Positions 32,588-42,727 of a DNA stretch of 64,000 bases are shown one piece after another. The notes beneath the pieces are model-generated. The model was not told the DNA's origin and did not search any database. It saw only the letters and a program-made list of their open reading frames with translations. The stretch spans positions 62,001-126,000 of the forward strand of contig CAXATH010000004.1 in NCBI GenBank assembly GCA_963972195.1, given 5' to 3'. The position numbers and the translations under genes are program-made. Each line of letters begins with the position of its first letter. Within the stretch, counting starts at the first letter, position 1. Source of the DNA: Litorimonas sp963972195 (lineage in GTDB: Bacteria > Pseudomonadota > Alphaproteobacteria > Caulobacterales > Maricaulaceae).

Positions 32588-34690
32588 ATGAAACACTTTA
32601 AGACAGGCTGCGCCGTAGCCCTCCTTTCTGCGCTTGCAACACAGGCTGTGGCCCAGACCTCCCCAAGCCTCCCCGATGATGAAATCATCGTCAGAGGGCG
32701 CTACCTTTCCATTGATGAATTGAATGCCGTAAAAACGCCGACACCCATTATCAACATCCCTCAGAGCCTCTCGATTATTTCCGAAGATCAAATCCGGAAT
32801 CAGGCTTTTACAAATTTTGGTGATATTCTGCGGTACAGCCCCGGCCTGTCCATCAGTCAGGGCGAAGGTCATCGAGACGCGATAAATATACGCGGACAAC
32901 AAACGACTGCAGACTTTTTTCTCGACGGCGTTCGCGATGACGTTCAGTATTTCCGACCTCTCTATAATATTGAACAGGTCGAAATTTTACGTGGCTCCAA
33001 CGCGCTCTTATTTGGGCGGGGCGGCGCAGGCGGAATAATAAACCGCGTTACTAAAAAAGCTTCGACAGGTGAGAACTTCACGGGACTGACGGCCAGTGTT
33101 GATACATTTGGCGCCTATTCGGCGGCGATTGATACCAATTATGCGGTCAGCGAGACCGGAGCCGTCCGGCTGAACGGATTTTTCGAAGGTCTGAACAATC
33201 ACCGCGATTTTTTTGACGGAGAGCGTTTTGGCCTCAATCCAACAGGCCGTTTCGAATTGGGATCACAAACGCGTCTTGATTTGTCTTACGAATATCTGGA
33301 CGATGACCGCGTGGTCGATCGCGGCGTTCCGTCTCGAAATGTCGATGGGGGCCCGGACGTCCCGCTTGAAGGTTTCGATGATACATTTTTCGGATCGCCT
33401 GATCAGAACTTCACGACTTTGCAAGCTCACATCCTCCGTGCGCGCGTTGAACACGATTTTTCCAATACGCTGAGAGGAAACTTCACAGCTCAATATGCGG
33501 ATTACGATAAGGTCTATCAGAACCTTTATGCCAGCGAAGAAGTGCAACTCTTAAACGGAACTATTCCTCAGGTCGAACTGGACGGTTACCGCGATACAAC
33601 GCAGCGGGAGAATGTGATTCTTCAAGGGAATTTGGTCGGTGAGTTTGAAACCGGCCCTCTGGTCCATACCCTATTACTCGGCGCGGAATATACACAGCAG
33701 GACACAGCCAATGCGCGCAATGACAATGTCTTTGCCGTAAATGATGACGATCAGCTTTTCATCGACTTTACCGACCCGCTTGTCATTCCAGCCTTCAGCT
33801 TCTCCAGCCCTGCCCGCAACCGCATCTCCGATGTGGAAACAATGTCGCTCTACGCACAGAACCAAGTTGATTTGACGGATCAGATCAAACTCGTACTGGG
33901 CGCACGATATGACAGTTTTGATATTGGCGTTGACGACATTGCCAGTAATGCGCAGTTCCAGCGGACAGATGAAGAAATTACGCCGCGCCTCGGCGCCATA
34001 TATAAGCCTGTTGAGAATGTTTCCTTTTACGCCAGCTATAGCGAAACTTTCCTCCCCCGCTCCGGCGATCAATTCCTGACTCTGGATCTGGACAGCGAAA
34101 GCACCCGCCCGCAATTCTTTAAAAACAAGGAACTCGGAGCGAAATGGGATATAAATTCCGCCCTGAGCTTCACCGCCGCTGTTTTCGAACTTGACCGGGA
34201 AAGTTTTACCTCGGTTGACCCGGAAAACCCGGACCAAGTTATTGTCATTGACGGATCCGAGACGCAGGGTTTTGAGGTTCAGCTTTCAGGAGAGTTGACA
34301 GACCGCTGGTCTGTTCAAACCGGCTATTCCTATCTCGACGGCGAAGTCAATGTTGTCGATGGCTCGGGCTTTGACGGGAATGTGACCCGGCAAACCCCTG
34401 AAAATATGTTCTCACTCTGGAATAACTATCAGGTCACGACAAAATTCGGACTGGGGCTGGGCGTAACTTATCAGGATAGTTATTTCGTGCGGGAAGATAA
34501 TTCCGTGGAGGTTCCAGACTATACCCGTTTTGACGCCGCGGCGTTTTATGATGTCTCCGATACATTGCGCTTGCAGGTAAATGTCGAAAATCTCTTTGAC
34601 ACCGATTATTTCCCGGATGCGCACAGCAATGATAACATTTCGACTGGCAAACCCTTGAATGCCCGCTTCACGGTTTCCAGCCGGTTTTAA
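32588..34690 (+). CDS. TonB-dependent siderophore receptor
   Basis: A 700-aa outer-membrane receptor for ferric siderophores. The signal peptide ends near AVAQ (23). The plug domain carries TPIINIPQSLSIISEDQI, then GVRDDVQYFRPLYNIEQVEI and RGSNALLFGRGGAGGIINRV, characteristic of the catecholate-type (Fiu/CatA-like) group. The rest forms the 22-strand barrel and ends in FTVSSRF with terminal Phe. No TonB box is obvious by eye. It stands alone between terminators and probably responds to iron through the upstream box. Confidence 0.95.
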   Translation: MKHFKTGCAVALLSALATQAVAQTSPSLPDDEIIVRGRYLSIDELNAVKTPTPIINIPQSLSIISEDQIRNQAFTNFGDILRYSPGLSISQGEGHRDAINIRGQQTTADFFLDGVRDDVQYFRPLYNIEQVEILRGSNALLFGRGGAGGIINRVTKKASTGENFTGLTASVDTFGAYSAAIDTNYAVSETGAVRLNGFFEGLNNHRDFFDGERFGLNPTGRFELGSQTRLDLSYEYLDDDRVVDRGVPSRNVDGGPDVPLEGFDDTFFGSPDQNFTTLQAHILRARVEHDFSNTLRGNFTAQYADYDKVYQNLYASEEVQLLNGTIPQVELDGYRDTTQRENVILQGNLVGEFETGPLVHTLLLGAEYTQQDTANARNDNVFAVNDDDQLFIDFTDPLVIPAFSFSSPARNRISDVETMSLYAQNQVDLTDQIKLVLGARYDSFDIGVDDIASNAQFQRTDEEITPRLGAIYKPVENVSFYASYSETFLPRSGDQFLTLDLDSESTRPQFFKNKELGAKWDINSALSFTAAVFELDRESFTSVDPENPDQVIVIDGSETQGFEVQLSGELTDRWSVQTGYSYLDGEVNVVDGSGFDGNVTRQTPENMFSLWNNYQVTTKFGLGLGVTYQDSYFVREDNSVEVPDYTRFDAAAFYDVSDTLRLQVNVENLFDTDYFPDAHSNDNISTGKPLNARFTVSSRF

Positions 34691-34738
34691 TTAAGGCTCT
34701 CGGGCCTCTAATTCGCCCGTAAAATTAATAAGAGTGCA

Positions 34739-34780
34739 ACCCCCGCCTTTCAGGTCGAAAGGCGGGGGTGCGTCTTTTTT
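34739..34780 (+). terminator. Strong rho-independent terminator after the siderophore receptor
   Basis: A perfect 13-base stem, ACCCCCGCCTTTC, five-base loop, GAAAGGCGGGGGT, then GCGTC and six T. Confidence 0.85.
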
Positions 34781-34866
34781 GCAGGGACCTCTTGCTTTTT
34801 TCCTGGCGCCCCCCGATATAGCGCCCAAATCCACCCCTCCTATAAAATGTGAGATAAGCGACCCTT

Positions 34867-35208
34867 ATGAGTTTCCCCGGACAACAGAATTTTACCGACC
34901 GCTTGAAAGAACAACGTGAAGCCAAGCTGGCCATGTTGGAGCGCGCGAAAGAAAAGCGCCTCGACCCGAAAGAAAAAGAGCGCCTGATGAAAGAGCGCGC
35001 TGAGCGGAATCAACGCCGCGAAGAGCGCGAAGCGAAAAAAGAAGCCGAGCGTAAAGCTGAAGAAAAGCGTATCGCCGAAGAAAAGGCCGAGAAGGACCGT
35101 AAAGCCAAGATCGCCGCCGCCGCCAAGGTAAAAGCGCAGGAAGAATTAAAACGCGCTCAAAAAGCCCGCCGCGATGCAAAATATGCCGCGCGGAAAAATC
35201 GGAAATAA
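34867..35208 (+). CDS. DUF6481 family protein, charged coiled coil
   Basis: A 113-aa highly charged protein (Lys, Arg, Glu and Ala make up most of it) predicted as one long helix or coiled coil from about residue 10 to the end. It starts with FPGQQNFTDRLKEQREAKLAMLERA, matching DUF6481. It is common in alphaproteobacteria and has no known function. It is a single gene followed by a clear terminator. Confidence 0.82.
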   Translation: MSFPGQQNFTDRLKEQREAKLAMLERAKEKRLDPKEKERLMKERAERNQRREEREAKKEAERKAEEKRIAEEKAEKDRKAKIAAAAKVKAQEELKRAQKARRDAKYAARKNRK

Positions 35209-35227
35209 ACGTCCGGCCGAATGTCAA

Positions 35228-35256
35228 AAACCCGCCTCTTTGGCGGGTTTTATTTT
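35228..35256 (+). terminator. Rho-independent terminator
   Basis: AAACCCGCC, loop TCTTT, GGCGGGTTT, then TATTTT. It ends the DUF6481 gene and may also act against convergent transcription from the hybrid kinase. Confidence 0.85.
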
Positions 35257-35269
35257 GCCCGGAAAAAGC

Positions 35270-37297
35270 TCACCCGGCCATTTTTCTAGGCTCATTTAAT
35301 CCGTTTTCTATTTTCACAATTAAATCCTGTAATTTGTAGGGCTTCGCTAGAAAATCGTCCATGCCTGCTTTTAAAAACTTGTCTCTGTGATCATCAGAGG
35401 CGTGGGCGGACAAAGCGATAATAGGGGTTGCCTCCCGCGCTTCATCAGTTTCAAGCTTTCGGATAAGGCGGGTCGCTTCTGTGCCGTCCATAACCGGCAT
35501 GGAAATATCCATCAGGACTAAATCATATTCGTTTCTTTGAAACATCTCGAAAGCGATCTCGCCGTTCACAGCAAAGTCCAATGCGTAACCTTGCGACTCC
35601 AAGCTTCGCTTTAGAACCTGTACATTGATGTCATTGTCCTCGGCGATGAGAATGCGGCTAGCTGAAAGAACGGGCGAGGTTTCGGGTTCAGGACGCTCGT
35701 ATATTGGGGCCGGTTTGGAAAATCCGTCTGCTTGAGGGCTGTCTGAATCAGTCTCAATAACACGGAAAATGGCCTGTTTAAGCGCCGCGGAACGAACCGG
35801 CTTGACGAGATAGCGGGACACATTCTGTTCCAGAAATGCCGTTTTCGTCTCTGTTGTATCCACGGAAGACAGCACAATAACGGGTATGTCCCTTAAAACT
35901 GCCTGCTTCTGCAAAGCCCGAACGAATTGCAGACCGTCGATATCCGGCATTTGGTAATCACAAATAATGAAATCATATGGCGTTTTGTTTTTTATGGCTG
36001 CAACCAACAGCTTTACGGCCGCTTTGGGACCGTCCGCCGTACTCACCTGCATGGAAAGCTTGGAGAGATCCGATGCGACAATGCGCCGGTTCACCTCTAT
36101 ATCGTCCACTATCAGAGCCCGGATATTTGAAAAATCCCTCTGCGCGTCTGACGCGGGTCTGGGGTTTTCCTGGCCAGCAGAAAACGGCAAATTAATTGTG
36201 AATGAGAACGTACTGCCTTTTCCGTAAACAGAGGTGACCTCTATGTCGCCGCCCATTAACTCGACCATTTTACGTGAAATCGCCAAGCCCAAACCCGTGC
36301 CGCCAAAATTTCGCGTTGTGGAGCCATCAGCCTGTTCAAATTCGTTAAAAATTTTATTTAATTTATCTTCTTCAATGCCGATCCCTGTATCCCGGACCGA
36401 AAAATTCATTATGGCTGTGTCGCCCTCTACGCGGGAGTCGACATCGGCAATTACATAGCCTTTTTCCGTAAACTTTATCGCATTGCCGACCAGATTAATG
36501 AGCACCTGCCGCAACCGCCCGACATCGCCAATCAACGTCACAGGCGCCGCCTCTTTGACGTTGACGATTAGCTCTATTCCTTTTTTATTCGCTGTAGAGC
36601 CGAGAAGGGCGGCGACATCTTCGACCGCTTCGCGCAATTGGAACGGCGCTTCGTCCAGAGAAAATTTGCCGGCTTCGATTTTTGAGAAGTCGAGAATATC
36701 ATTGATGATTGTCAGAAGCGCGTCCCCCGAGCGCTGAATAACCTCCACCAATTCCGACTGTTCCTCAGAGAGGGATGTGCCGGATAGAACCTGGGTCATG
36801 CCGAGAACGCCGTTCATCGGCGTTCGGATCTCATGGCTCATATTGGCCAGAAACTCAGATTTCACGCGCGCCGCCTCTACTGCCTTTTGCTGCGCAATCA
36901 TCAAATCCTGTTCCCGGCTCTTAAGCTCTGTAATATCCGTGAGCACCCCGATCAGGAAAGGATCGCCCTGAGCATCTTCATAATAGGATTTGACGGATTC
37001 GACCCACCGAACCTCGCCTACGCTATTCGTGGTTTGCTCGATATTGGTATTGGATTCTTTTGATTTAAAAAGGTCATTGTCTTTGTCCCAGAAAATCTGG
37101 GCTTGATCCGGCGGCGAAATATCAAAATCCGATTTCCCCAAAAGATGCTCACGGGGATACCCCAAGAGCTCGCAAAAGGCCGTGTTCACCTCGACCCAGA
37201 CATGGTTCTTGTCTTTTACATAAACCGGATTCGGCAATAGATTAATTACATCAATCAGAAAATCGATGTTTTTGCTTTCCCCGGCGAGCTTATCCAC
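35270..37297 (-). CDS. Cytosolic hybrid histidine kinase with two receiver domains
   Basis: A 675-aa protein without membrane segments. Order: PAS (about 12-125), HisKA with His155 in MSHEIRTPMNG, HATPase_c (N box around 268-277, DTGIGI, GTGLGLAIS), receiver 1 with Asp447 (ICDYQMPDIDG), and receiver 2 with Asp597 (LMDISMPVMDG). There is no Hpt domain, so phosphotransfer to an outside Hpt protein is expected. The PAS domain suggests a cytoplasmic cue. No output partner is adjacent; the photolyase gene lies upstream on the same strand. Confidence 0.95.
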   Translation of the reverse strand: MDKLAGESKNIDFLIDVINLLPNPVYVKDKNHVWVEVNTAFCELLGYPREHLLGKSDFDISPPDQAQIFWDKDNDLFKSKESNTNIEQTTNSVGEVRWVESVKSYYEDAQGDPFLIGVLTDITELKSREQDLMIAQQKAVEAARVKSEFLANMSHEIRTPMNGVLGMTQVLSGTSLSEEQSELVEVIQRSGDALLTIINDILDFSKIEAGKFSLDEAPFQLREAVEDVAALLGSTANKKGIELIVNVKEAAPVTLIGDVGRLRQVLINLVGNAIKFTEKGYVIADVDSRVEGDTAIMNFSVRDTGIGIEEDKLNKIFNEFEQADGSTTRNFGGTGLGLAISRKMVELMGGDIEVTSVYGKGSTFSFTINLPFSAGQENPRPASDAQRDFSNIRALIVDDIEVNRRIVASDLSKLSMQVSTADGPKAAVKLLVAAIKNKTPYDFIICDYQMPDIDGLQFVRALQKQAVLRDIPVIVLSSVDTTETKTAFLEQNVSRYLVKPVRSAALKQAIFRVIETDSDSPQADGFSKPAPIYERPEPETSPVLSASRILIAEDNDINVQVLKRSLESQGYALDFAVNGEIAFEMFQRNEYDLVLMDISMPVMDGTEATRLIRKLETDEAREATPIIALSAHASDDHRDKFLKAGMDDFLAKPYKLQDLIVKIENGLNEPRKMAG

Positions 37298-37394
37298 ATT
37301 CGTAGAAATAAGAATCCCCTTATTTTTTGCCCCTCTTAACTTTAATTGCGTGTGAAAGAGGTTAACAAATGCGGGTTATAGGCAAATTATTTCG

Positions 37395-38837
37395 TCAATC
37401 TTCATTTCGGCTATCTTTATACCGCGACAAAGCCCTTTCGCGGGCCATTTTATGTTCAACAAGCGGTTCGGGGTAAGTTTTGCCAAGGGTGACCCCGGCT
37501 TTTTCAAGAACGTCTTTTGGTGCCTTCCAGGGGGTCTGGATATATTTATTCGGCAAGTCTTTTAATTCCGGCACGAATTTCCGGACATAATCCCCCTCTG
37601 CGTCAAACTTTTCACCTTGGCCAAACGGGTTAAAAATCCGGAAATAGGGCGCGGCGTCTGCGCCGGACCCGGCGACCCATTGCCAGCTGGCGGAATTGGC
37701 GGCCGGGTCCGCTTCAAGTAGAGTATCCCAGAACCAATCCTCTCCGTCGCGCCAGTCAATTAATAAATGCTTGATGAGAAAACTCGCCACGACCATGCGG
37801 ACGCGGTTATGCATCCAGCCCGTCTGCCAAAGCTCGCGCATTCCGGCATCTACGAAAGGGTAGCCTGTTTGACCTTTGGTCCAAGCCTCAAGAGATTTTT
37901 TATCCGTTCGCCATTCAAACTTATCGAAATCAGGCTTGTAGTTTTTCTCCGCGAGCTCCGGATTGTGATAGAGCAGGACGTAGGAAAATTCCCGCCAGCC
38001 TATTTCGGATAGGAATTTATCGGCGTCGTGTTTTCCGTCTCTCGCCGCCTGCCAGATTTGTCTTGGCGAAATTTCTCCGGCTGCAAGATGCGGAGATAAA
38101 CGAGAGGTCCCCGTTGTGTTGGAGGGAATGTTTCTGGCGTCCGTATAATCTTTAACCGGCCCGTCGAGGAAAGATTTCAGGCGCTTCATCGCGCCGTCCT
38201 CTCCCGGATTCCAATCGCCCATCACTTTCTCGTCCCAATCCAGCGAGTCAGGCAGGAGCTCCAATTCGTCCGTCGCAAGACTTTTCTTGAACGGCGTCAG
38301 GGAGCTAGGCGCCTCCAGCGGGGGATTGGCGGCCATGCGCGGGCCGACAACCTGGCTGGCGGCACGCCAATACGGCGTAAATACCTTATAATAGCCGCCG
38401 GACTGAGTCTCGACTTCCCATGGCTCGGTGAGGAGCGATCCGTTAAAGGTTTCGACGTCCAGTTCCCGGTCTTTCAGCGACGCCTTGATATTGGAATCGC
38501 GCTCTATACCGTCCGCTTCATATCGGCGGTTCCAGAAAACGGCTTCGGCGCCGCTCTGTTCGATAATGTCGTCCAGCACCGCTTCGGCGGGTCCTTCGCG
38601 GAGCAAAAGCTTTCCGCCCTTATCGTCAATGGATTTGGACAGGGATTTCAGACTGTGATGTAGCCAGACATTTTTCGCTGCCCCGTAGGGGCGCTCTAGG
38701 TCTGTCTCATAAATGTAGAGCAGGATGAGAGGCCGTCCGGTCTCCGCCGCAGCCATGAGAGCGGGATTGTCCGCAAGGCGAAGATCGCGGCGAAACCAGA
38801 CAATCGCCGGGGCGTCAGAAGTCTTTTCTTGGGTCAT
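37395..38837 (-). CDS. phr: Deoxyribodipyrimidine photolyase
   Basis: A 480-aa FAD-containing DNA repair enzyme of the class I CPD photolyase/cryptochrome family, which splits UV-induced pyrimidine dimers using blue light. The N-terminal antenna domain starts IVWFRRDLRLADNPAL. The FAD domain carries TSRLSPHLAAGEISPRQIW, GWREFSYVLLYHNPE, WTKGQTGYPFVDAGMREL and WQWVAGSGADAAPYFRIFNP. The ATG at 38837 has GAGG six bases upstream; an ATG two codons earlier touches the same GAGG with no spacing. Confidence 0.95.
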   Translation of the reverse strand: MTQEKTSDAPAIVWFRRDLRLADNPALMAAAETGRPLILLYIYETDLERPYGAAKNVWLHHSLKSLSKSIDDKGGKLLLREGPAEAVLDDIIEQSGAEAVFWNRRYEADGIERDSNIKASLKDRELDVETFNGSLLTEPWEVETQSGGYYKVFTPYWRAASQVVGPRMAANPPLEAPSSLTPFKKSLATDELELLPDSLDWDEKVMGDWNPGEDGAMKRLKSFLDGPVKDYTDARNIPSNTTGTSRLSPHLAAGEISPRQIWQAARDGKHDADKFLSEIGWREFSYVLLYHNPELAEKNYKPDFDKFEWRTDKKSLEAWTKGQTGYPFVDAGMRELWQTGWMHNRVRMVVASFLIKHLLIDWRDGEDWFWDTLLEADPAANSASWQWVAGSGADAAPYFRIFNPFGQGEKFDAEGDYVRKFVPELKDLPNKYIQTPWKAPKDVLEKAGVTLGKTYPEPLVEHKMARERALSRYKDSRNED

Positions 38838-38942
38838 AAACATCCTCTCTCAAGACTGTTTACGTCTGACCCCCCACAATCGTGTCGAAATTTTTCAGTT
38901 TTTTTGGCGCGAGCGGGGGAGCAAGAGACTCCCCCATTGACA

Positions 38943-39626
38943 CTATCGACGGTCGCGGCGATTGCTGTCTTCGCGTAAAATAAACAGACGCGGGTCAAGC
39001 CGGGCATTATAGCTCAGATTAGACAGCACAACCCGCGTCTGACCACCAAAGTCATCGGTAATAATCCATTCTTTCAAAGCGAGATTCTGCGCGTCAAACA
39101 CCATGGTGATGGCGCCGTCCATTTTGCCTGAGCCGTCACGCGCTGTGACGCTCCAATTGGACGCATCTTTTTTCAGAGCGACAACCTGCGCGTCATTGGC
39201 CAGGTTCAAATTCTCTTTGAGAAAATAGGATAGAGGCGTCGCGGTGAGAGGCACGCGGTCATAGGTTTGCAAGTCCTTGTCATGCTGCACCAACATACCG
39301 TTATCGGCCACAATCAGGAGAGGATTTGGCGCGTCATACTCAAACCGCAGATTTTCCGGGCGGCTGAGATAGACTTTCCCGGTGGCAACGCTGCCGTCAG
39401 GCGAGAATTGTTTGAAATCGCCTGTAAACGTGGTCGTGGCATTCATCGCCCCGTCAATACGGGCCAAATCGGCGCGTACGCTCGACGGGTCGGTAAAGGC
39501 AGCCTGATTTGATTGCTGCGCCGCTTGCGCGGGATTACCAGCCTGGTAAGTTTGCGCCAGACTGAGTCCAGCCATACCAGACGCAGCCAGAGTAGCTATC
39601 GCGGCACTTAAAAATAGTTTTTTCAT
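38943..39626 (-). CDS. lolA: Outer-membrane lipoprotein carrier protein LolA
   Basis: A 227-aa periplasmic chaperone that ferries lipoproteins from the LolCDE transporter to the outer membrane. The signal peptide ends near SLAQ (25). The LolA pattern is visible: TTFTGDFKQFSPDG, GKVYLSRPENLRFEYDAPNPLLIVADNG and LKEWIITDDFGGQTRVVLSN. The Arg-rich end (DSNRRDRR) is a local feature. GGAG precedes the ATG by eight bases. Confidence 0.92.
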   Translation of the reverse strand: MKKLFLSAAIATLAASGMAGLSLAQTYQAGNPAQAAQQSNQAAFTDPSSVRADLARIDGAMNATTTFTGDFKQFSPDGSVATGKVYLSRPENLRFEYDAPNPLLIVADNGMLVQHDKDLQTYDRVPLTATPLSYFLKENLNLANDAQVVALKKDASNWSVTARDGSGKMDGAITMVFDAQNLALKEWIITDDFGGQTRVVLSNLSYNARLDPRLFILREDSNRRDRR

Positions 39627-39739
39627 CTCACGACTCCATAGGGATCGGGTTCATTTCCCTGTCTCTATAGGATGGTAGAGGTAAATCCAGCCTGAACACC
39701 CCGCTCAAATACATTACAAATAAGTGAGGTTGGATTGGC

Positions 39740-40726
39740 TCAGAACTCTAATTCTATCACTTTTTCCGGACGTGCGCCGAAATGCGAAATAACCTCGGCG
39801 GCCGCGAGAGAGCCAAGATATCCGGCCTTATCCCAAGACAGGCCCTTTGCGCGGCCCGCCAAAACGCCGGCGGCATATTGATCGCCAGCGCCGGTCGTAT
39901 CGACGACTTTGGCCACTGGCGCGGCCGGAATGTCATAACGTTTGCCGCTGTCGATAATGAGCGAGCCATTTTCGCTGCGAGTCACGCACAAAGTGAGGCC
40001 GTCGCGAGCAAAGACTTTAATCGCGGCGTCGAGATCATCCTTTTCGGCCAAAGCCATCATTTCGTCTTCATTGGCAAAGAGGATATTGACGTGGTGCTCG
40101 ACAAGCTGCGCAAAGCTGGCCCGGTGACGGCCGACGCAGAAACTGTCAGAGAGCGTCAGCGCAACAAGGCGGTTATTCGCCTGGGCGATTTCCGCCGCTT
40201 TGACGAATCCGGCTTTGGCGGACTCGTCATCAAACAAATAGCCTTCCATATAAATGGTGCCGGCGCGCTTGATTTCCTCTTCATTGATATCTTCCAATCC
40301 AAACTCGGTGTTTGTTCCGAGGCAGGTACTCATGGTTCTTTGGCCGTCCGGCGTGACAGCAATGAGGCATTGTCCGCTCGGCGTGCCGGTCGTGGAAGGG
40401 GTAGAAGAAAAATGGAGTCCGGCGTCGCGGTAACCTTCGGCTAGGCGCTTGCCAACGCCGTCTTGGCCGATTTTGGCCAGATACGCCGCTTTGACGCCCA
40501 TTTTAGCGATCCCGACAACCGTATTTCCGGCTGAACCACCGGCAATTTCGCGAGGGGTTTCAGAGGCGTTTTGAAACGCGCCGCCCAAGACTTTTACGCG
40601 GTCATTATCGATCAAGGCCATGCTGCCCTTCTCTAGGCCATGTTCGGATAAAAAGGCGTCGTCAACGGGGACAAGAATGTCCATCAAAGCGTTGCCGATA
40701 CCCAAAACATCAAAATTAGTGCTCAC
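39740..40726 (-). CDS. Adenosine kinase / PfkB family sugar kinase
   Basis: A 328-aa ribokinase-fold kinase, closest to the adenosine kinase group. It starts FDVLGIGNALMDILV, contains GGSAGNTVVGIAKMG (substrate side) and the ATP-site signature DTTGAGDQYAAGVLAG with the catalytic Asp. It starts with GTG, with AAGGA eight bases upstream. Phosphorylation of adenosine is the usual assignment, but related PfkB kinases use other nucleosides. Confidence 0.9.
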   Translation of the reverse strand: MSTNFDVLGIGNALMDILVPVDDAFLSEHGLEKGSMALIDNDRVKVLGGAFQNASETPREIAGGSAGNTVVGIAKMGVKAAYLAKIGQDGVGKRLAEGYRDAGLHFSSTPSTTGTPSGQCLIAVTPDGQRTMSTCLGTNTEFGLEDINEEEIKRAGTIYMEGYLFDDESAKAGFVKAAEIAQANNRLVALTLSDSFCVGRHRASFAQLVEHHVNILFANEDEMMALAEKDDLDAAIKVFARDGLTLCVTRSENGSLIIDSGKRYDIPAAPVAKVVDTTGAGDQYAAGVLAGRAKGLSWDKAGYLGSLAAAEVISHFGARPEKVIELEF

Positions 40727-40839
40727 GGTTTAAATCCTTCCGGTCGTTCCTATATGGCAATATTAGAAAAGGCTTATATTGATAGCAGAGCGCTATCGGA
40801 TTGGGCTGCATTATTCAATTCCTGTTTAGGATTTTTACC

Positions 40840-41799
40840 ATGAGCCAAAACTCATCGCCTGACTCCGGTTCCGAGACACCGACAAACCCGCCGCGGGTGG
40901 CTATACTCGTCTCTGACAATATGATGCCGGGGGCGGATAACCTTCGCAGCGACCAGTTTGAGCTACAAGAACAAATGGGAAAGTTAAAGCCAGCCTTTAG
41001 AGCCGAAGGGATTGAGCTTGAGCTTGTCCGCTGGCGCGGCGCCTCTGAGCACGCCGAAGAATTTGACGCCGTTTTGCCTCTCTTTGTCTGGGATTACTTT
41101 GAGGGCAATGAGGACGAGTTTCTGTCGGAAATGGCCAAGATTGACGCCCGAACAAAATTATATAACGGCTTCGATGTCTTAAAATGGAATTCGGATAAAA
41201 GCTATCTTGAAGGCTTATCCCGCGAAGGCGCCCCTGTCATTCGTACGCTCCATGTCGAGCGCGCAACGGAACGGGCTGTGAACGCCGCATTTGAAACGCT
41301 TGAAACGGACACGCTCGTCATCAAACCGCAAATCGGCGGCGGCGCGTGGCGGCAGGCACTTTACAAAAAGGGCGATCCCTTTCCGTCCAAAGACAGCCTG
41401 CCCCCAGACACCGCCATGATACAGGCTTTCCTGCCAAGCGTTCAGACCGAAGGCGAATACAGCTTTCTCTATTTTGGCGGAAAGTTTTCTCATGCCGTTC
41501 TCAAAAAACCCAAATCCGGCGATTACCGTATCCAGTCCATGTATGGCGGCAGCGAAGAAGCCTATACTCCGACAACCCAGGAACGGGAAACGACACGGAA
41601 TATTCTGAACAATCTCGATTTCACGCCGCTTTACGCGCGAATTGATTTGTTACGCGGAAAAGATGAGAATCTGAAATTAATCGAGCTCGAAATGATAGAA
41701 CCTTATCTCTATCTTTCTCTCGCTGAAGGCGAAGGCGGAGACAATAAAGGCGCAAAAACCCTCGCGGCGGCTCTGGCCAAGCGGCTAAAACGCGCCTGA
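40840..41799 (+). CDS. ATP-grasp domain protein
   Basis: A 319-aa protein with an ATP-grasp fold resembling glutathione-synthetase/RimK-type ligases. It has an N-terminal pre-ATP-grasp region (RVAILVSDNMMPGADNLRSD), WNSDKSYLEGLSREGAPVIRT, the lysine-containing strand TLVIKPQIGGGAW, the hinge AFLPSVQTEGEYSFLYFGG, and a metal-binding end RIDLLRG...LIELEMIEPYLYL. The ATG at 40840 has AGGA upstream and excludes a spurious 13-residue extension. It likely joins a carboxylate to an amine or thiol; substrates are unknown. Confidence 0.85.
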   Translation: MSQNSSPDSGSETPTNPPRVAILVSDNMMPGADNLRSDQFELQEQMGKLKPAFRAEGIELELVRWRGASEHAEEFDAVLPLFVWDYFEGNEDEFLSEMAKIDARTKLYNGFDVLKWNSDKSYLEGLSREGAPVIRTLHVERATERAVNAAFETLETDTLVIKPQIGGGAWRQALYKKGDPFPSKDSLPPDTAMIQAFLPSVQTEGEYSFLYFGGKFSHAVLKKPKSGDYRIQSMYGGSEEAYTPTTQERETTRNILNNLDFTPLYARIDLLRGKDENLKLIELEMIEPYLYLSLAEGEGGDNKGAKTLAAALAKRLKRA

Positions 41800-41820
41800 T
41801 TGATCCAATAAGAAAATAAA

Positions 41821-42714
41821 TTAATCGGCAGAATTTTCCGGGTTAATATTTAAGGCGAGCTCTGCTTGGGGCGTGTCCCGGGTGAGCGTTGCCGCCGCGA
41901 CCCCTGATAATATCAGCGCCGAAGCCGCCGCAAATCTAAATGTCAAAGGCTCCGCGACGAAAACAACGCCGCCAAGGGCGGCAATGGCCGGAACGCTTAA
42001 TTGGGCAATGCCCGCGCGGGTAACAGTTATATCTTTCAAGACATGATACCAGAGTGCGTAGCCGAGGGCCGATGTCACCGCCCCGGACGCAACCGCCAAC
42101 GCCCAGCCCTTGGCGGTCGGTAAGGCCTCGGGCAGAACCCATAAGGCCGGGCCGCTAAACAAAATTAGAACCGCGCCCGCCCGGAGAAAATTTCCGGATG
42201 TGCGGGCGGTGGGGCGGCCTGCGCCCTTTCCCAATATGGAGTAGATCCCCCATCCTATGCCGGAGCCTGCCATCAAGACCGCGCCGGTCAGAGAGGGCGC
42301 TTCTATTCCCGGACTTAAAAGATAAATCAGCCCTCCAATTGCCAAGATAAAACCTGTCCATTGCAACCCGCTTAATCTTTCCCCTTTTAAAAAGCCGTAG
42401 CCCAGCATGGTGAGCTGCACAGCGGCAAAAAGAATGAGCGCCCCCGTTCCGGTCGCAAGCAAAAGATAGGCAAATGAAAAGAAAACCGCGTAAAGCAGGA
42501 GCGACCCTGCCCCGGCCCATGTGCCTTCCGAAACGCTGTCTTTGACGCCGGTCAGGCAAAGCAGAACGGCCGCCCCGGACACAATCCGGATGAGCGTATA
42601 ACTCCACGCGCCGATGTCGCCGTCGACCAGAGCCAGCCGCCCGAGAACGGAATTGGCGGCAAAGGCGATAAGCGTGAGAACGGTTAGTCCGACAATTATG
42701 AGCGTGCGCGGCAT
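41821..42714 (-). CDS. EamA/DMT family transporter
   Basis: A 297-aa inner-membrane permease with ten predicted helices in two repeated EamA halves; repeat signatures are LLLYAVFFSFAYLLL in the first half and SALGYALWYHVLKDITVTRAGIAQLSVPAIAALGG in the second. This family exports metabolites such as amino acids. An inverted repeat (42728-42761) lies just upstream. The substrate is unknown. Confidence 0.9.
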   Translation of the reverse strand: MPRTLIIVGLTVLTLIAFAANSVLGRLALVDGDIGAWSYTLIRIVSGAAVLLCLTGVKDSVSEGTWAGAGSLLLYAVFFSFAYLLLATGTGALILFAAVQLTMLGYGFLKGERLSGLQWTGFILAIGGLIYLLSPGIEAPSLTGAVLMAGSGIGWGIYSILGKGAGRPTARTSGNFLRAGAVLILFSGPALWVLPEALPTAKGWALAVASGAVTSALGYALWYHVLKDITVTRAGIAQLSVPAIAALGGVVFVAEPLTFRFAAASALILSGVAAATLTRDTPQAELALNINPENSAD

Positions 42715-42727
42715 GCCTTTCCCTATC

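Noticed and set aside
39782..40444. 220-codon plus-strand frame
   Set aside because: Antisense to the adenosine kinase gene, which has complete catalytic motifs.
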